Part shown: piece after piece, positions 28,479-37,943 of the stretch
How positions within the stretch are numbered: position 1 is the first letter of the stretch
Layout of the letters: each line of letters opens with the position of its first letter
Source of the DNA: Flavilitoribacter nigricans DSM 23189 = NBRC 102662
Lineage (GTDB): Bacteria; Bacteroidota; Bacteroidia; Chitinophagales; Saprospiraceae
Direction: 5' to 3'
Length of the DNA stretch: 64,000 nucleotides
Assembly: GCF_002646595.1 (NCBI RefSeq)
Contig: NZ_PDUD01000004.1
Location: forward strand, 186,001 to 250,000
Program-made: the position numbers and the translations under genes
The notes under the pieces: generated by a model
The model's input: the letters and a program-made list of their open reading frames with translations, nothing else
Database searches by the model: none
Told to the model about the DNA's origin: nothing

Positions 28479-31310
28479 ATGTATTGCCTAGGACTTAAGA
28501 CACGACTACTCACTACCCTCATTTTCTTTTCGTTCAGCACCATTTTCCATTTGTCGGCTCAGATCAACGAAGTTTGTCAGGATGGAGACTGTGATCCCGC
28601 TTTGCAATCTATTCCGCTCGCAGAACCGCTTTCGGCGAAGGCGACGGGAGCCGTCGATCCCCAAAGGGCGGAGCAATACAAGGCGGCCTACCAACGCGTG
28701 CAACAGATCAAACAGGGACACGCTCAAACGCCCGAATGGACCGCAAAATACCGGAGCAACCAGTTGAACGGCAAAAGTTGCCTACGCCTCAATCAACTGG
28801 AAAGCTATTTCGCCCATGAATACGAGCAAAACCCCGATTTTGCCAAATTCATCGATCAGAACGAAACCGATGTGGCCGCCTGGAGAGAGGATGGCTTCCA
28901 GGCCAGTCGACGGGCGATAAATCTCAACAAGCGGATCGAGGATAAATGTCCGAAAGAAACCAGAGATCTGGAAAAAGGAGCCGGGCCTTCTCTGGCAAAC
29001 CTTCCCGCTACCTACCAGAAGCTAGGGCAGGTTCAAGGGTATTTTGACAAAAAAGGCAACTTATTAAAACCTCTGGAACAACCCGCTGCCGCCACAACTA
29101 CTGCCGATGATAAGAATCTGAGTAAAAAAGAACAAATCGCTGAACTCAAGGACAAGGTCAGTAAGCTACCACTTGGGTCGCCAATGCAGAATAAGATCAC
29201 CGGTATAGCCGATGCCCTGGGCACGGCCCAACCGAAACTTGGCAATTTGCTGGGGAATCTGGTGGGGCCGTTGCAATCCAAACTGTCGGCTTTTCTCCCC
29301 GGTCCTTTCGGCCTGCTTTCCAAGATCAATGCTGCGAAAGACCTATTGGGTTCTTTGAAAAACTTTGTGCCCAAGATCAAGGTAGGCGGGCTCTTATCGA
29401 AGATCGGTGACCTGTTTAAAAAAGGCGAAGGGCTCAGTAAAAAAGCCAAAGATCTGGTCGATAGAGGGGAAAAGCTTAAGGATAAACACGATAAACTCAC
29501 CCTGGAAGCGGAGGATCTGAAAAAAGAAATGGACCAGCGGACCGCAGCCGTGGAAAAATTAAAGCAAAAACTGGGCGACCTGGCCAAGCAGAAAGCGGAA
29601 CTGACCGAAAAGCTGGAAGATAAGCCCCGTAAGATCCTGGATGACCTAAAGGATGCCGTAGCCAATGTGGAAAAACAGGCCGGTGATCTCGCTCGGGAAG
29701 CGGAGCAGGAAAATCAAAAAAAGGACGAGGTGCTGGATAAAGTGGATGCTCTGGAGCAAGCCAAAGAGGCAATTGAAAAAGAGCTGGATCAACTCGAAAA
29801 AGAAGCGAAGGACCTGGCGAAGGAGCAGGAAGCACTAACCGAAGAGACCAGCGAAGTAGAAGCGGAGGTGGAGCAGGTAAAAGAGCAGGAAAAGGCAGTT
29901 GCTGATCTGGCCCAACAGCTGGAAGACCTGAAATCCGAAAAGGCCAAACAGGAAGAGCTTGCGCAATGCGAATCGGAACTGAAAAAATTGCTAAGTAAGC
30001 TCAGTGGGGTCGATGCCGTACAGAACGAGATCAAAAAGAAATCGAAGGGGCTGTTTGCCCTGCCGGGAAAACTATTGGGTAAGTTATCGGATCTCAAACT
30101 GTTCCAAAACAAAATTAAACTTGGCAAAAATGGCATCCCCCTGGTGGGCAAGGCACTGGCCAAAGTGGACCAGCTAACGGAAACGGCGAATATGATCGGC
30201 TCCACGGTAGAGCTGCTGACCGGCAAAAAGACCAGACTACAGGAACAGATCAAAAACATTGATCAAAAGCTGGAACTGGTTAACGGCATCTACGAAGGTC
30301 GGGAAGACCTCGTCAATGGCTACAAAGACCAGTTGATCCAGCTAATCGCCGAAAAATCCGGTCTGAAAGGCAAAATGGACCAGGGAATGGCCGATATAGC
30401 CGGTATAGAAACCCAGGTGCAGGATTTCATTAAGCGTTATAATATCTTTGATGAAAACTCAAACTGCCTTGATCAGCAGGAACTGGAAGAAAAAATAGCG
30501 GAACTGGAAAAACAGCAGGCTGAAACCGAGCCGGAACTCGAGCAACTGGAAAAAGAACTGCAAGATGCCGAGCAGCGCACGGAAGCGCTGAAAGCAGATA
30601 CCGAAGCTGCAGCGGAAATGATCGAAGAGATTGAAGTGGAAAAAGCCGCCATCAAGGAGGAGTTTGGTACGGAAGTCGATCTGGAACCGGTGACGGTAGA
30701 AGAATGGTCGGAAAGCTTTCAGGTAGAGCGATCCTACTGGGATGCCGTCTTCCATCCTGACGATGAAGTGGTGGACGGATATAGAGGGCGCTATTTTGAA
30801 GTACTTCTGAAAGATGCGGAAAAGACCATCAAACTGCTGTTCGGCCCCGGGGAATACTATATGGATAAAAGTACTTTCCGAAAAACCTACGGCCCTACCA
30901 TCGGCGCTTTTGCTACCGAAGCCCTGCAGGCCATGAAAAAAGCGGATCGCGATCAGGTGAAGTTGTTCATTCAGGGAAGTGCCGATCTGGCTGGTCACAC
31001 TACCTTTTCCGGAAACCTGGATGAGCGCTATCTTTACGATGAGGTAGAAGTGCTACCGCAAAAATCCGACCCGGAAAACTTCTCGAACGTACCGACGGCC
31101 AAGTCGATCCCGGAACGCAATTTCTGCAACGACCACCTGCCGGATTTGCGGGGGCGTTATCTCAAGGAAATGATATCAATCTATTCTAAAAAGTTTGATC
31201 CCATCATTCTGGAAGGGGCAGTGAAGCAGTTTCAGGATAAAGAGGAGCGCAATGCCATCATCTACCTGTTCTTTCCAGAGGATCTGCTATCGACCTATGA
31301 GAAAGAATGA
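28479..31310 (+). CDS. Secreted 943-residue coiled-coil protein with degenerate OmpA-like C terminus
   Basis: The ATG at 28479 gives a signal peptide ending LSAQ; upstream codons in frame have no signal character. The sequence has an N-terminal domain with two cysteines (VCQDGDC), long Lys/Glu/Leu-rich heptad regions (about 314-500 and 664-735) separated by a Gly/Ile/Lys-rich part (KLLSKLSGVDAVQNE...), and a C-terminal part (770-943) with strands and a GSADLAGH motif and LPDLRGRYLKEM, in the order of an OmpA-type domain that has lost the usual NxxLSxxRA signature. It may be a periplasmic spacer between membrane and wall. No known family is recognised. Confidence 0.8.
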   Translation: MYCLGLKTRLLTTLIFFSFSTIFHLSAQINEVCQDGDCDPALQSIPLAEPLSAKATGAVDPQRAEQYKAAYQRVQQIKQGHAQTPEWTAKYRSNQLNGKSCLRLNQLESYFAHEYEQNPDFAKFIDQNETDVAAWREDGFQASRRAINLNKRIEDKCPKETRDLEKGAGPSLANLPATYQKLGQVQGYFDKKGNLLKPLEQPAAATTTADDKNLSKKEQIAELKDKVSKLPLGSPMQNKITGIADALGTAQPKLGNLLGNLVGPLQSKLSAFLPGPFGLLSKINAAKDLLGSLKNFVPKIKVGGLLSKIGDLFKKGEGLSKKAKDLVDRGEKLKDKHDKLTLEAEDLKKEMDQRTAAVEKLKQKLGDLAKQKAELTEKLEDKPRKILDDLKDAVANVEKQAGDLAREAEQENQKKDEVLDKVDALEQAKEAIEKELDQLEKEAKDLAKEQEALTEETSEVEAEVEQVKEQEKAVADLAQQLEDLKSEKAKQEELAQCESELKKLLSKLSGVDAVQNEIKKKSKGLFALPGKLLGKLSDLKLFQNKIKLGKNGIPLVGKALAKVDQLTETANMIGSTVELLTGKKTRLQEQIKNIDQKLELVNGIYEGREDLVNGYKDQLIQLIAEKSGLKGKMDQGMADIAGIETQVQDFIKRYNIFDENSNCLDQQELEEKIAELEKQQAETEPELEQLEKELQDAEQRTEALKADTEAAAEMIEEIEVEKAAIKEEFGTEVDLEPVTVEEWSESFQVERSYWDAVFHPDDEVVDGYRGRYFEVLLKDAEKTIKLLFGPGEYYMDKSTFRKTYGPTIGAFATEALQAMKKADRDQVKLFIQGSADLAGHTTFSGNLDERYLYDEVEVLPQKSDPENFSNVPTAKSIPERNFCNDHLPDLRGRYLKEMISIYSKKFDPIILEGAVKQFQDKEERNAIIYLFFPEDLLSTYEKE

Positions 31311-31388
31311 ATGCCGCTTACCGGAATTTTTATCCGATTTTTGCAACCGTAATAAGGAGAGGGGAGTCTAAGCGGTAAAACCTCCAAA

Positions 31389-32771
31389 ATGAAAAAGTCG
31401 CTCTTCTCCTTATGCCTGCTTGCGGGCTGCATGAGCTTGCTTGGTGCGCAAACCCAAGCTGAAAAGATCCAATCCCTGTTACAGGCCGCCCACGAAAGGG
31501 GCATTTTCAACGGCAGTGCACTCGTGGCACGGGACGGGCAGATCCTCTACCAAACCACTCTGGGAACGGCGGACGGAAAGGGAGAAATACCCCTGACCGC
31601 TGATCATCGATTTTCCATCGGCAGTATCGCCAAGGAATTTAATGCGGTCGGGATCATGCTGTTGCGGGAAACTGGTAAGCTCCAACTAACCGATCCGGTC
31701 GGGAAATACCTCGTAGATCTGCCGGCCTGGGCCGATTCCGTACAGATCAGGCACTTACTGAACTATACCAGCGGCCTGCCGAATATCCGTTACGGAGAAG
31801 TCCGGAATAATGAGGACGTTCTACAGGACCTCATGGAATTACCCCGGCTGGAAGCTCCTCCGGGTACGGTCTATCGCTACAATAATAACAATGTCTTCCT
31901 GCAAAAAAGGATCATCGAAAAGATCACCGGGACTTCCTACGAAACTTTCCTGCAATCGAATATACTTTCCCCCTGCGGGATGGACCAGGCCGTTTTCGAT
32001 CCGATCGCAACGACACCGCAGATAGCTCGTTCATTTGATAACGAAGGCATGGAGGATCCACTGGACAACATTACCGCCGGCTGGCCTGCGGTCAGCATCC
32101 GGGACCTCTATCGCTGGACGCAAGGCCTGCACCAACACCGGATCATCGCCCGCGAGGCTTTAGTGGAACTTTTCGACTATTTTGAGGATCACGACGCTTC
32201 CCTGGGGGAGGGGCGACTGCTGGATCAGAACGTGACCTTCCACCGGCATCACGGATCCAGCTATAATTACGAGGCCCTGCTGCAGCTGGACCTGGCCGAA
32301 GGAATCACGATACTTCTGTTGACCAACAACAAGAACTTTCAGCTTTTCGCCCTGGCCGAGGCTATTGACCGGATCCTGCACGATCGACCCTACGAAGTGC
32401 CGAAAAAGTCCCTAAGCCTGGCATTGCGTACCCGCATCCTGCGCAAAGGGTTCGCTGCGGGTCTGCAACTGCTGGAGGATATCCGGGCGAATCAGGCGGA
32501 TACCTACGAGCTGGCGGAACTGGAAGGGGATCTCAACGATGTCGGATACTATCTACTGCGCCGGGATCACCTGGCCGATGCGATTGAGGTCTTCCGGCTG
32601 AATGTACGCCTCCATCCCGAAAGCTCGAACGCTTACGATAGCCTGGGAGAAGTCTATCTGGAAAAAAGGGATAAAACCGGGGCACTGGAAAACTACCAAA
32701 AGGCACTGCGCCTGGATGCGGGCAACGAACGGATCGAAAAAACGATTAACCGGATAAAAAGTGAAATGTAA
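31389..32771 (+). CDS. Secreted serine hydrolase of the beta-lactamase/esterase family with C-terminal TPR
   Basis: A signal peptide (MKKSLFSLCLLAGCMSLLGA) precedes a 460-residue chain. The class C beta-lactamase-like triad motifs are SIAK (Ser79-Lys82), the Tyr-x-Asn motif in YRYNNNN (about 160), and a histidine-glycine stretch HHGSS (about 285). Such proteins are usually esterases or D-aminopeptidases, not beta-lactamases. After the catalytic fold, residues 340-455 hold two or three TPR-like repeats (DHLADAIEVFRLNVRLHPES, DKTGALENYQKALRLDA). It lies between the coiled-coil gene and a frameshifted lipoprotein gene. Confidence 0.88.
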   Translation: MKKSLFSLCLLAGCMSLLGAQTQAEKIQSLLQAAHERGIFNGSALVARDGQILYQTTLGTADGKGEIPLTADHRFSIGSIAKEFNAVGIMLLRETGKLQLTDPVGKYLVDLPAWADSVQIRHLLNYTSGLPNIRYGEVRNNEDVLQDLMELPRLEAPPGTVYRYNNNNVFLQKRIIEKITGTSYETFLQSNILSPCGMDQAVFDPIATTPQIARSFDNEGMEDPLDNITAGWPAVSIRDLYRWTQGLHQHRIIAREALVELFDYFEDHDASLGEGRLLDQNVTFHRHHGSSYNYEALLQLDLAEGITILLLTNNKNFQLFALAEAIDRILHDRPYEVPKKSLSLALRTRILRKGFAAGLQLLEDIRANQADTYELAELEGDLNDVGYYLLRRDHLADAIEVFRLNVRLHPESSNAYDSLGEVYLEKRDKTGALENYQKALRLDAGNERIEKTINRIKSEM

Positions 32772-32959
32772 AGGATATCACCGGTTCTTTGGGATCCGAC
32801 CCAAAAGGATTTTCAAAAGTAAAGGGAATTGCCGATCTTAAGACATGATTCAAAACGCTTAAGCGGTCGGACGTTGCAATGGATTAAGAGCCTATCTAAA
32901 AACGTTTTCTGGACAGGCTCTAAGCCGCTTTGCTCCCTAAACCTTAACTGGTATTGGAT

Positions 32960-34056
32960 ATGAAAAATACGCTCCTTTTTCTGATGCTCATTTCTCTACT
33001 TTTTTCCTGCCGGAAAACCACCGAAACACCCCTGGATATGCCGGATACCGAAGATATCTGCAGGCACCGTGAAGCACTGTTCTCCCCGCAGGGCTACGAG
33101 ATCGAATCTATCGGCACCCTGGACTTTAACGGAGGTATGGATGCCTTTCGCATGCTGGACCAGCAAACAGGATACGCGCTGGCTTCCAACAATGTCGGTG
33201 GTTACGCCGAGGTATTCAAGACCGAAAACGGGGGTATTTCCTGGACCAACCTGGAAGTCAACATACCGTTCCGGCCGCTCGCTATGGTCTTCCGGGACAC
33301 CGATTACGGATTGATCACGGTCAACGACCGAACGGGCTGTGATGGTACGGATTGCCTATCGCGAACGGTTGCCTTTCGAACGGAGAACGGAGGAACGACT
33401 TGGGAGCGGATCGAATATCTGAAATATCGGGGATGCTCTCCCATTTGGTTTACGATGATGACGGCATTCTTTATGCCAATTTAAGGATGGATGATCAATC
33501 GGTAGTGCTCCGGTCGGAAAACGATGGAGGTCACTGGGAAACGCTCCTTTACGTTAGCGAGCTGGATAATTCCCAAAGTTATTATACCCTTAAATCATTC
33601 CGGAATGAACTATGGCTTTGCGGTAGGGAGGGCAGGATACTGGTCATTGATCAGAGCGGTAATTTGCTGCGGCAACTCGAAACAGGTGCCCTCTATTTCC
33701 GCGATCTGGAATTTATCGACGAGGATAATCTCATACTGGAGGCCTCAAGGAAGATCCTGCGGTCGGAGGACGGTGGCCGCTCCTGGGAAGTCATCTACGG
33801 AGAAAGCGGCGGTCAGGTGATCGGCTTCGACAACCCGGATAATGGCCTGATGATCCAGACCCGGAATTCCTGTCCTGTAGATTACGCGCATTCCAATGAT
33901 CTGATCGCCTCTACCCGGAACGGTGGTGTAGACTGGCAGGGACCGGAGGAAACCACCACCAATTTCCGCTACCAATATGTGCAAAGCCAGCGACTGGAAG
34001 CCGGCCGGTATCTGTTACTGCTGCGCAATGAGTTGCTGGAGATCCGAGAGAATTAG
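32960..34056 (+). pseudogene. BNR/YCF48-like lipoprotein gene, frameshifted
   Basis: A lipoprotein start (ATG 32960, lipobox LLFSC) leads to a chain with BNR-type FRTENGGTTWERIEYL repeats until about 33430. The rest of the same gene (SHLVYDDDGILYANL, RSENDGGHWETLL, RSEDGGRSWEVIYG, then a C-terminal ELLEIREN) continues in another frame to 34056. The two parts join naturally if one G is added to the G-run at 33429-33432 (four Gs in the sequence). So this is either a real one-base deletion or a sequencing/assembly error in a homopolymer. Restored, the protein would have about 365 residues forming a sialidase-like beta-propeller on the envelope. Confidence 0.75.
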
Positions 34057-34082
34057 AACACCTTATTTTGCCTGATACACCT

Positions 34083-34613
34083 ATGAAAAACACTCTATTG
34101 AACGCCATCTGCTTAGCGGTACTGCTTGGCCTGCATAGTTGCGGCCTCAGTCAGGAATCTGTGGTAGCCGATGCTCCGGGCTACCCGCGTTGGGTCGGGG
34201 ATATTGCGGCGGATGAAACGCTGGACGATCCCGAATTCGTCCTTTGCCTCGGAGAAGATCAGGTCAAGCAGTACTTCAATTTTGGGAACGGGCTCCAGTA
34301 TACGGGCGAGCAACACGCCATCCTTACCGCTTTCCGTGAGCAATACCAGCCGGTACCGCTCGCTCAGAGTGGGATGATCCGGATCCGGTTTATTGTCAAT
34401 TGTCGGGGAGATACCGGCCGTTTTCGGATCATAGCCTCGGATAATCATTACCAACCCATGGCATTTGACCGCCGGATCACGGACCAGCTTTTAGAGATCA
34501 CCCGTTCGCTGGACGGGTGGAAGATCCAATCCGACGGTGAGATCGCCAAAGACTATTACCAGTATCTGCTTTTTAAAATTGAGAACGGGGCCCTTAAAGA
34601 AGTTTTACCATGA
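34083..34613 (+). CDS. Small lipoprotein with possible TonB-C-like domain
   Basis: The 176-residue product has a lipoprotein signal (lipobox LHSC, Cys20). The C-terminal half (about 85-170) contains MIRIRFIVNCRGDTGRFRII followed by a helix and a closing strand, which resembles the fold of TonB C-terminal or related beta-alpha-beta domains; the similarity is weak. The stop codon overlaps the start of the next gene by 4 bp (ATGA), so both are translated from one mRNA. Confidence 0.7.
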   Translation: MKNTLLNAICLAVLLGLHSCGLSQESVVADAPGYPRWVGDIAADETLDDPEFVLCLGEDQVKQYFNFGNGLQYTGEQHAILTAFREQYQPVPLAQSGMIRIRFIVNCRGDTGRFRIIASDNHYQPMAFDRRITDQLLEITRSLDGWKIQSDGEIAKDYYQYLLFKIENGALKEVLP

Positions 34614-35443
34614 AGTTGATCTACCTGAGTGCTCTGCTGCTACTGCCGGCTTTGCTGTCGGCCCAACCCAACTGTGAGTACTTTAAATACATTGGAGATA
34701 CGCTGAGATATCAGGCCTGTCTGAAATCCGAAGAAATAGCGGGGCATTACCAATTCAGCCGGGAATTTCAGGAAACCCTGGATGAAGCCATCGCGATCGA
34801 TCCCGGTTTTGACTATCCCTACCGCGCGAAGTCCGTGGCTTATCTGAAAAGCGGTGATTTTATCCATTGGAAAAAACTAATGGATCAGGCTGTAGCCGCC
34901 AACCCTACTAACAATCTGGCCTATCGGGGCTGGTGCCGGTACCAGTTTTTTCGGGATTACACCGGAGCTATTCAGGATATAGAACTACTGGATAGCCTGA
35001 TCAATTACGATATCGGTTATTCCCAGAATGGCAATTATCATCTGCACGTAGCCAGAGCGCTTTGTTATAAATCCCTGGGCCAGGCCGAAAAGGCCCGAAG
35101 CATTATCCTGGATCAGCTGGCCCTGCCGGACTATGCTCCCGGGATTTACGATTATCTTCACCTGGGTGTCCTGCATTTAGAACTGGGTGATTACCAACTG
35201 GCCCGGCAGGCTTTTGACCAACAGGCCCAACAAAACGATCTGGCGGAAAACCAGTATTATCTGGCGCAGGCCCTGTACCAGCTGGGCGATCTGGCTGGCG
35301 GGCAGCAAAGCCTGCAGACCGCCAGGAAAATGTACCTGGCCAAGCAGTGTATGTTTGATCCCTATATGCAGCCCACCGATAAGATCTACTTAGCGGATAT
35401 CGAAAATGCGCTGACCGAAGTTGCAGCAAAAGAGAAGGAGTAG
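34610..35443 (+). CDS. Secreted TPR-repeat protein
   Basis: The 277-residue protein has a signal peptide (MKLIYLSALLLLPALLSAQ) and five or so TPR-like helix pairs (EFQETLDEAIAIDPGFDYPY, SLGQAEKARSIILDQL, GDYQLARQAFDQQAQQ, QLGDLAGGQQSLQTARKM). TPR domains hold partner proteins, so it may scaffold the lipoprotein made from the preceding gene, with which it overlaps by 4 bp. It converges with the DPP-IV-type peptidase gene, with 11 bp between the stop codons. Confidence 0.85.
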   Translation: MKLIYLSALLLLPALLSAQPNCEYFKYIGDTLRYQACLKSEEIAGHYQFSREFQETLDEAIAIDPGFDYPYRAKSVAYLKSGDFIHWKKLMDQAVAANPTNNLAYRGWCRYQFFRDYTGAIQDIELLDSLINYDIGYSQNGNYHLHVARALCYKSLGQAEKARSIILDQLALPDYAPGIYDYLHLGVLHLELGDYQLARQAFDQQAQQNDLAENQYYLAQALYQLGDLAGGQQSLQTARKMYLAKQCMFDPYMQPTDKIYLADIENALTEVAAKEKE

Positions 35444-35468
35444 GCAGAGGCCTTCTACTTTTCTGCCT
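35442..35468. terminator. Hairpin in the convergent gap between TPR and S9 genes
   Basis: AGGCAGA/TCTGCCT, 7 bp around a 13-nt loop that includes CTACTTTT, overlapping both stop codons. It may end both transcripts. Confidence 0.4.
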
Positions 35469-37767
35469 GGGCCTCCAGATCCCAGATCGGTTTCGCCCCC
35501 AGCAGGTGCTCCACAAAGTAATTCCAGCGTTTTTTGCGGAAATAGCGACTGTGCACGCCACCATAACCGTGGTGCTGACTGGGTAGAATGAGCATGTCAA
35601 ACTCCTTATTCGCTTTGATCAGGGCTTCCGCCAGTTTGAAGGTGGCCGAGGGATTGACATTTTCGTCGAGCCCACCGTGTGTGATCAGCAACTTCCCTTT
35701 GAGATTGCCGGCCATGGTAATGTTCGAAGCCTGGTGGTAGGTGGAATCCACCGGCCAACCCATGTACATTTCCGGCCACCAGGCCTTCTCCATCCGGAAA
35801 TCGTGGTCGGCGGAACTGGCCACCGCTACTTTATAAAAATCTGGATATTCCAAAACGGCGTGACCGGCATCGTAGCCTCCGGCAGAGTGTCCGAAAATAC
35901 CGACCCGGCTGGTATCGGCCCAGGCGTGACGTTCTCCCAACTGGCGAATGGCCAGCACGTGATCCAGCAGGTTCTTCCCCATATTCCGGTAACTCACATC
36001 GTGGAAAGCCTTGGAGCGCCCGTAGGTACCCATACCGTCGATGCGCACCACGATGAAGCCGAGTTCGGCCAGATCCTGTTGGCCGCCGTAGAGCACCCGC
36101 TCGAAGCGGGTGGGGAAAACGTGGGTATGCGGCCCCGTATAGCTGTTGTCGATGATGGGATATTTGCGGTTGGGATCAAAATTGGTCGGCTTCCAGTAGG
36201 CGCCGTGAATGATCGTTTCCCCGTCGCGGGCAACGGCCGTAAAGGCTTCGGGCGGCGACCAGCCCATAGCTTCCAGACCACTGATGTCGGTTTTCAGCAG
36301 TTCGGCCCTGATCGCACCGGTAGCGCTTTCCCGCAGCAAAAAGGTGGGTGCCTGCTCGTAGGTAGAATATTCATCGATAAAAAACCGGCCATCCGGCGAG
36401 AAATCGATATTGTGGTGCCCGGTCTCCGGGCTCAGTGCTTCCACCGGACCACCGTCTACATTTACCCGGTAGAGGTACTCGTAGTAGGGATTGTCCTCCG
36501 GATCTACGCCGGAAGCCACAAAATATACCCAGCCATTCTGCTCGTCGATCCGCACGGTACCGTGCACGAAATAGTCGCCACTGGTCAGCGGTGTGATCTT
36601 TCTGGTTTTCAGGTCAAATGAGTAGAGGTGTTGCCAGCCGCTGCGTTCGGAGAGGAAGACGAATTTGTCTCGGTCCTCCAGCATTCGCATTTCCACCCGC
36701 TCGGGAATATTGGTAGTACTGCTTTCGGAAAAGAGCGTTTCCGTTTCGCCCGTTTCGAGGTCCAGCTGCAGGTAAGTCAGTTTCTGGTAGCCCCTTTCCC
36801 GGTCCACGATGATGACTTTGGGGCTTTTTTCCATCCACCACATGGAATAGTTCATGACATAACCCCTCGGACCGAGGTCAGTAGGCAGTTGCTCTTTAGT
36901 TTCCAGATCATAAAAGACGGGGGTCAGCTGAATGAGCGTGGTATCGCCCGGAGAGCCCCGGTAGTAGGAGAGGAGCCGGGGTTTGAAGAGGGTATCCACA
37001 CTGTAATCCAGCAAATACATTTTTTCGGCATTCCGCAGATCGCAGATGTTGGTACGCAGATAGCGTGAGTCCGGTGACCAGATCACCGTAAACTGCTCGG
37101 GGCGTTCTCCGTTTTCCCCCTCGATCAGATCGCCCCAGCCGTAGTAGGTGCCGTATTCGTAATTCTTTTGCCCCTCCGCACTCAGTTGGAAAACCTCACC
37201 ACTCTCCGTGGATTTTACGTAGAGATTGTAATCATTGGTATAGGCGGTCCATTTTCCATCCGGTGAGGTAGAGCGCATGCGATCCCAGGCCGGGCGTTCG
37301 CTCTTCCGGCGTTTCACCTGGTAAGTTTTCAGGTCGAGCACGTAGCGTGTACCCCGGATGGCAAAAGCGAGGCTGTCCGCACTGATGTAGTTAACCCGGT
37401 CAAAAGGGAGTTGATTTCCGGAAATGGTATCCTTAAGCAGAGTACTTAGAGCATCGGCCAGTTGGTCCTGGTCAAAAAGTGGTTCTTTTTTGAAATCGTT
37501 AAAGGAAAGCCGGTAGAAGTTTTTGCTTTCCGCCCCCTGATCCAGCCACCATATACCGGTGCTGTCGGGGAAGAAATCGGAAGTTAGCCGAAGGTTAAAG
37601 ACCTTTTTGTTGTTGATATTTTCCCAGAGGAAATCGTGGGCCCGCTGGTAATCGGCGCGGCTGATCTCCTGCCCGGACAGCTGATGCAGGCCTAGCACGG
37701 ATGAAAAAACGAACAGCCAGAATAATGGAGGTATTCGGAAGAAAAAAGTCATAAGCCCAATTTTCAT
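35455..37767 (-). CDS. S9-family prolyl dipeptidyl peptidase (DPP-IV type)
   Basis: DPP-IV cleaves Xaa-Pro dipeptides from the N terminus of peptides. The 770-residue product has a signal peptide (MKIGLMTFFFRIPPLFWLFV...SGQ; ATG 37767, a later one at 37752 also fits), an eight-bladed propeller-like N-terminal part (about 40-520) and a C-terminal alpha/beta hydrolase with the nucleophile Ser628 in GHSAGGY, the acid in GGLDENVNP, and the His in SQHHGYGG. A Glu-Glu pair is not seen, but WWLDQGAESKNFYRLSF and the DGMGTYGR loop are as in the family. It would be periplasmic or surface-exposed and feed peptide uptake. Confidence 0.93.
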   Translation of the reverse strand: MKIGLMTFFFRIPPLFWLFVFSSVLGLHQLSGQEISRADYQRAHDFLWENINNKKVFNLRLTSDFFPDSTGIWWLDQGAESKNFYRLSFNDFKKEPLFDQDQLADALSTLLKDTISGNQLPFDRVNYISADSLAFAIRGTRYVLDLKTYQVKRRKSERPAWDRMRSTSPDGKWTAYTNDYNLYVKSTESGEVFQLSAEGQKNYEYGTYYGWGDLIEGENGERPEQFTVIWSPDSRYLRTNICDLRNAEKMYLLDYSVDTLFKPRLLSYYRGSPGDTTLIQLTPVFYDLETKEQLPTDLGPRGYVMNYSMWWMEKSPKVIIVDRERGYQKLTYLQLDLETGETETLFSESSTTNIPERVEMRMLEDRDKFVFLSERSGWQHLYSFDLKTRKITPLTSGDYFVHGTVRIDEQNGWVYFVASGVDPEDNPYYEYLYRVNVDGGPVEALSPETGHHNIDFSPDGRFFIDEYSTYEQAPTFLLRESATGAIRAELLKTDISGLEAMGWSPPEAFTAVARDGETIIHGAYWKPTNFDPNRKYPIIDNSYTGPHTHVFPTRFERVLYGGQQDLAELGFIVVRIDGMGTYGRSKAFHDVSYRNMGKNLLDHVLAIRQLGERHAWADTSRVGIFGHSAGGYDAGHAVLEYPDFYKVAVASSADHDFRMEKAWWPEMYMGWPVDSTYHQASNITMAGNLKGKLLITHGGLDENVNPSATFKLAEALIKANKEFDMLILPSQHHGYGGVHSRYFRKKRWNYFVEHLLGAKPIWDLEAQAEK

Positions 37768-37943
37768 TGATCGTGAACTGGTAGAAAATAATCTCAAAAT
37801 AAACGGATGTGGCGGATTTTCATAACTCGAACTGGTTTAAACCAGTTCCTCTATAGAATATTCCGCAGCGGGTTATTGAGAATTGGATTAGGCGGGAATA
37901 GCTTTGGGGGGATCAGGAAAAAAAACAGCTTTTCGAAGGCCGT

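Noticed and set aside
28479-31310. Possible SMC/Rad50 ATPase reading of the coiled-coil protein
   Set aside because: No Walker A or B motif is present and a signal peptide is visible.
31389-32771. True class C beta-lactamase linked to the BlaI system
   Set aside because: The gene is about 11 kb from blaI, and the His-Gly motif and TPR tail fit esterase or peptidase members instead.
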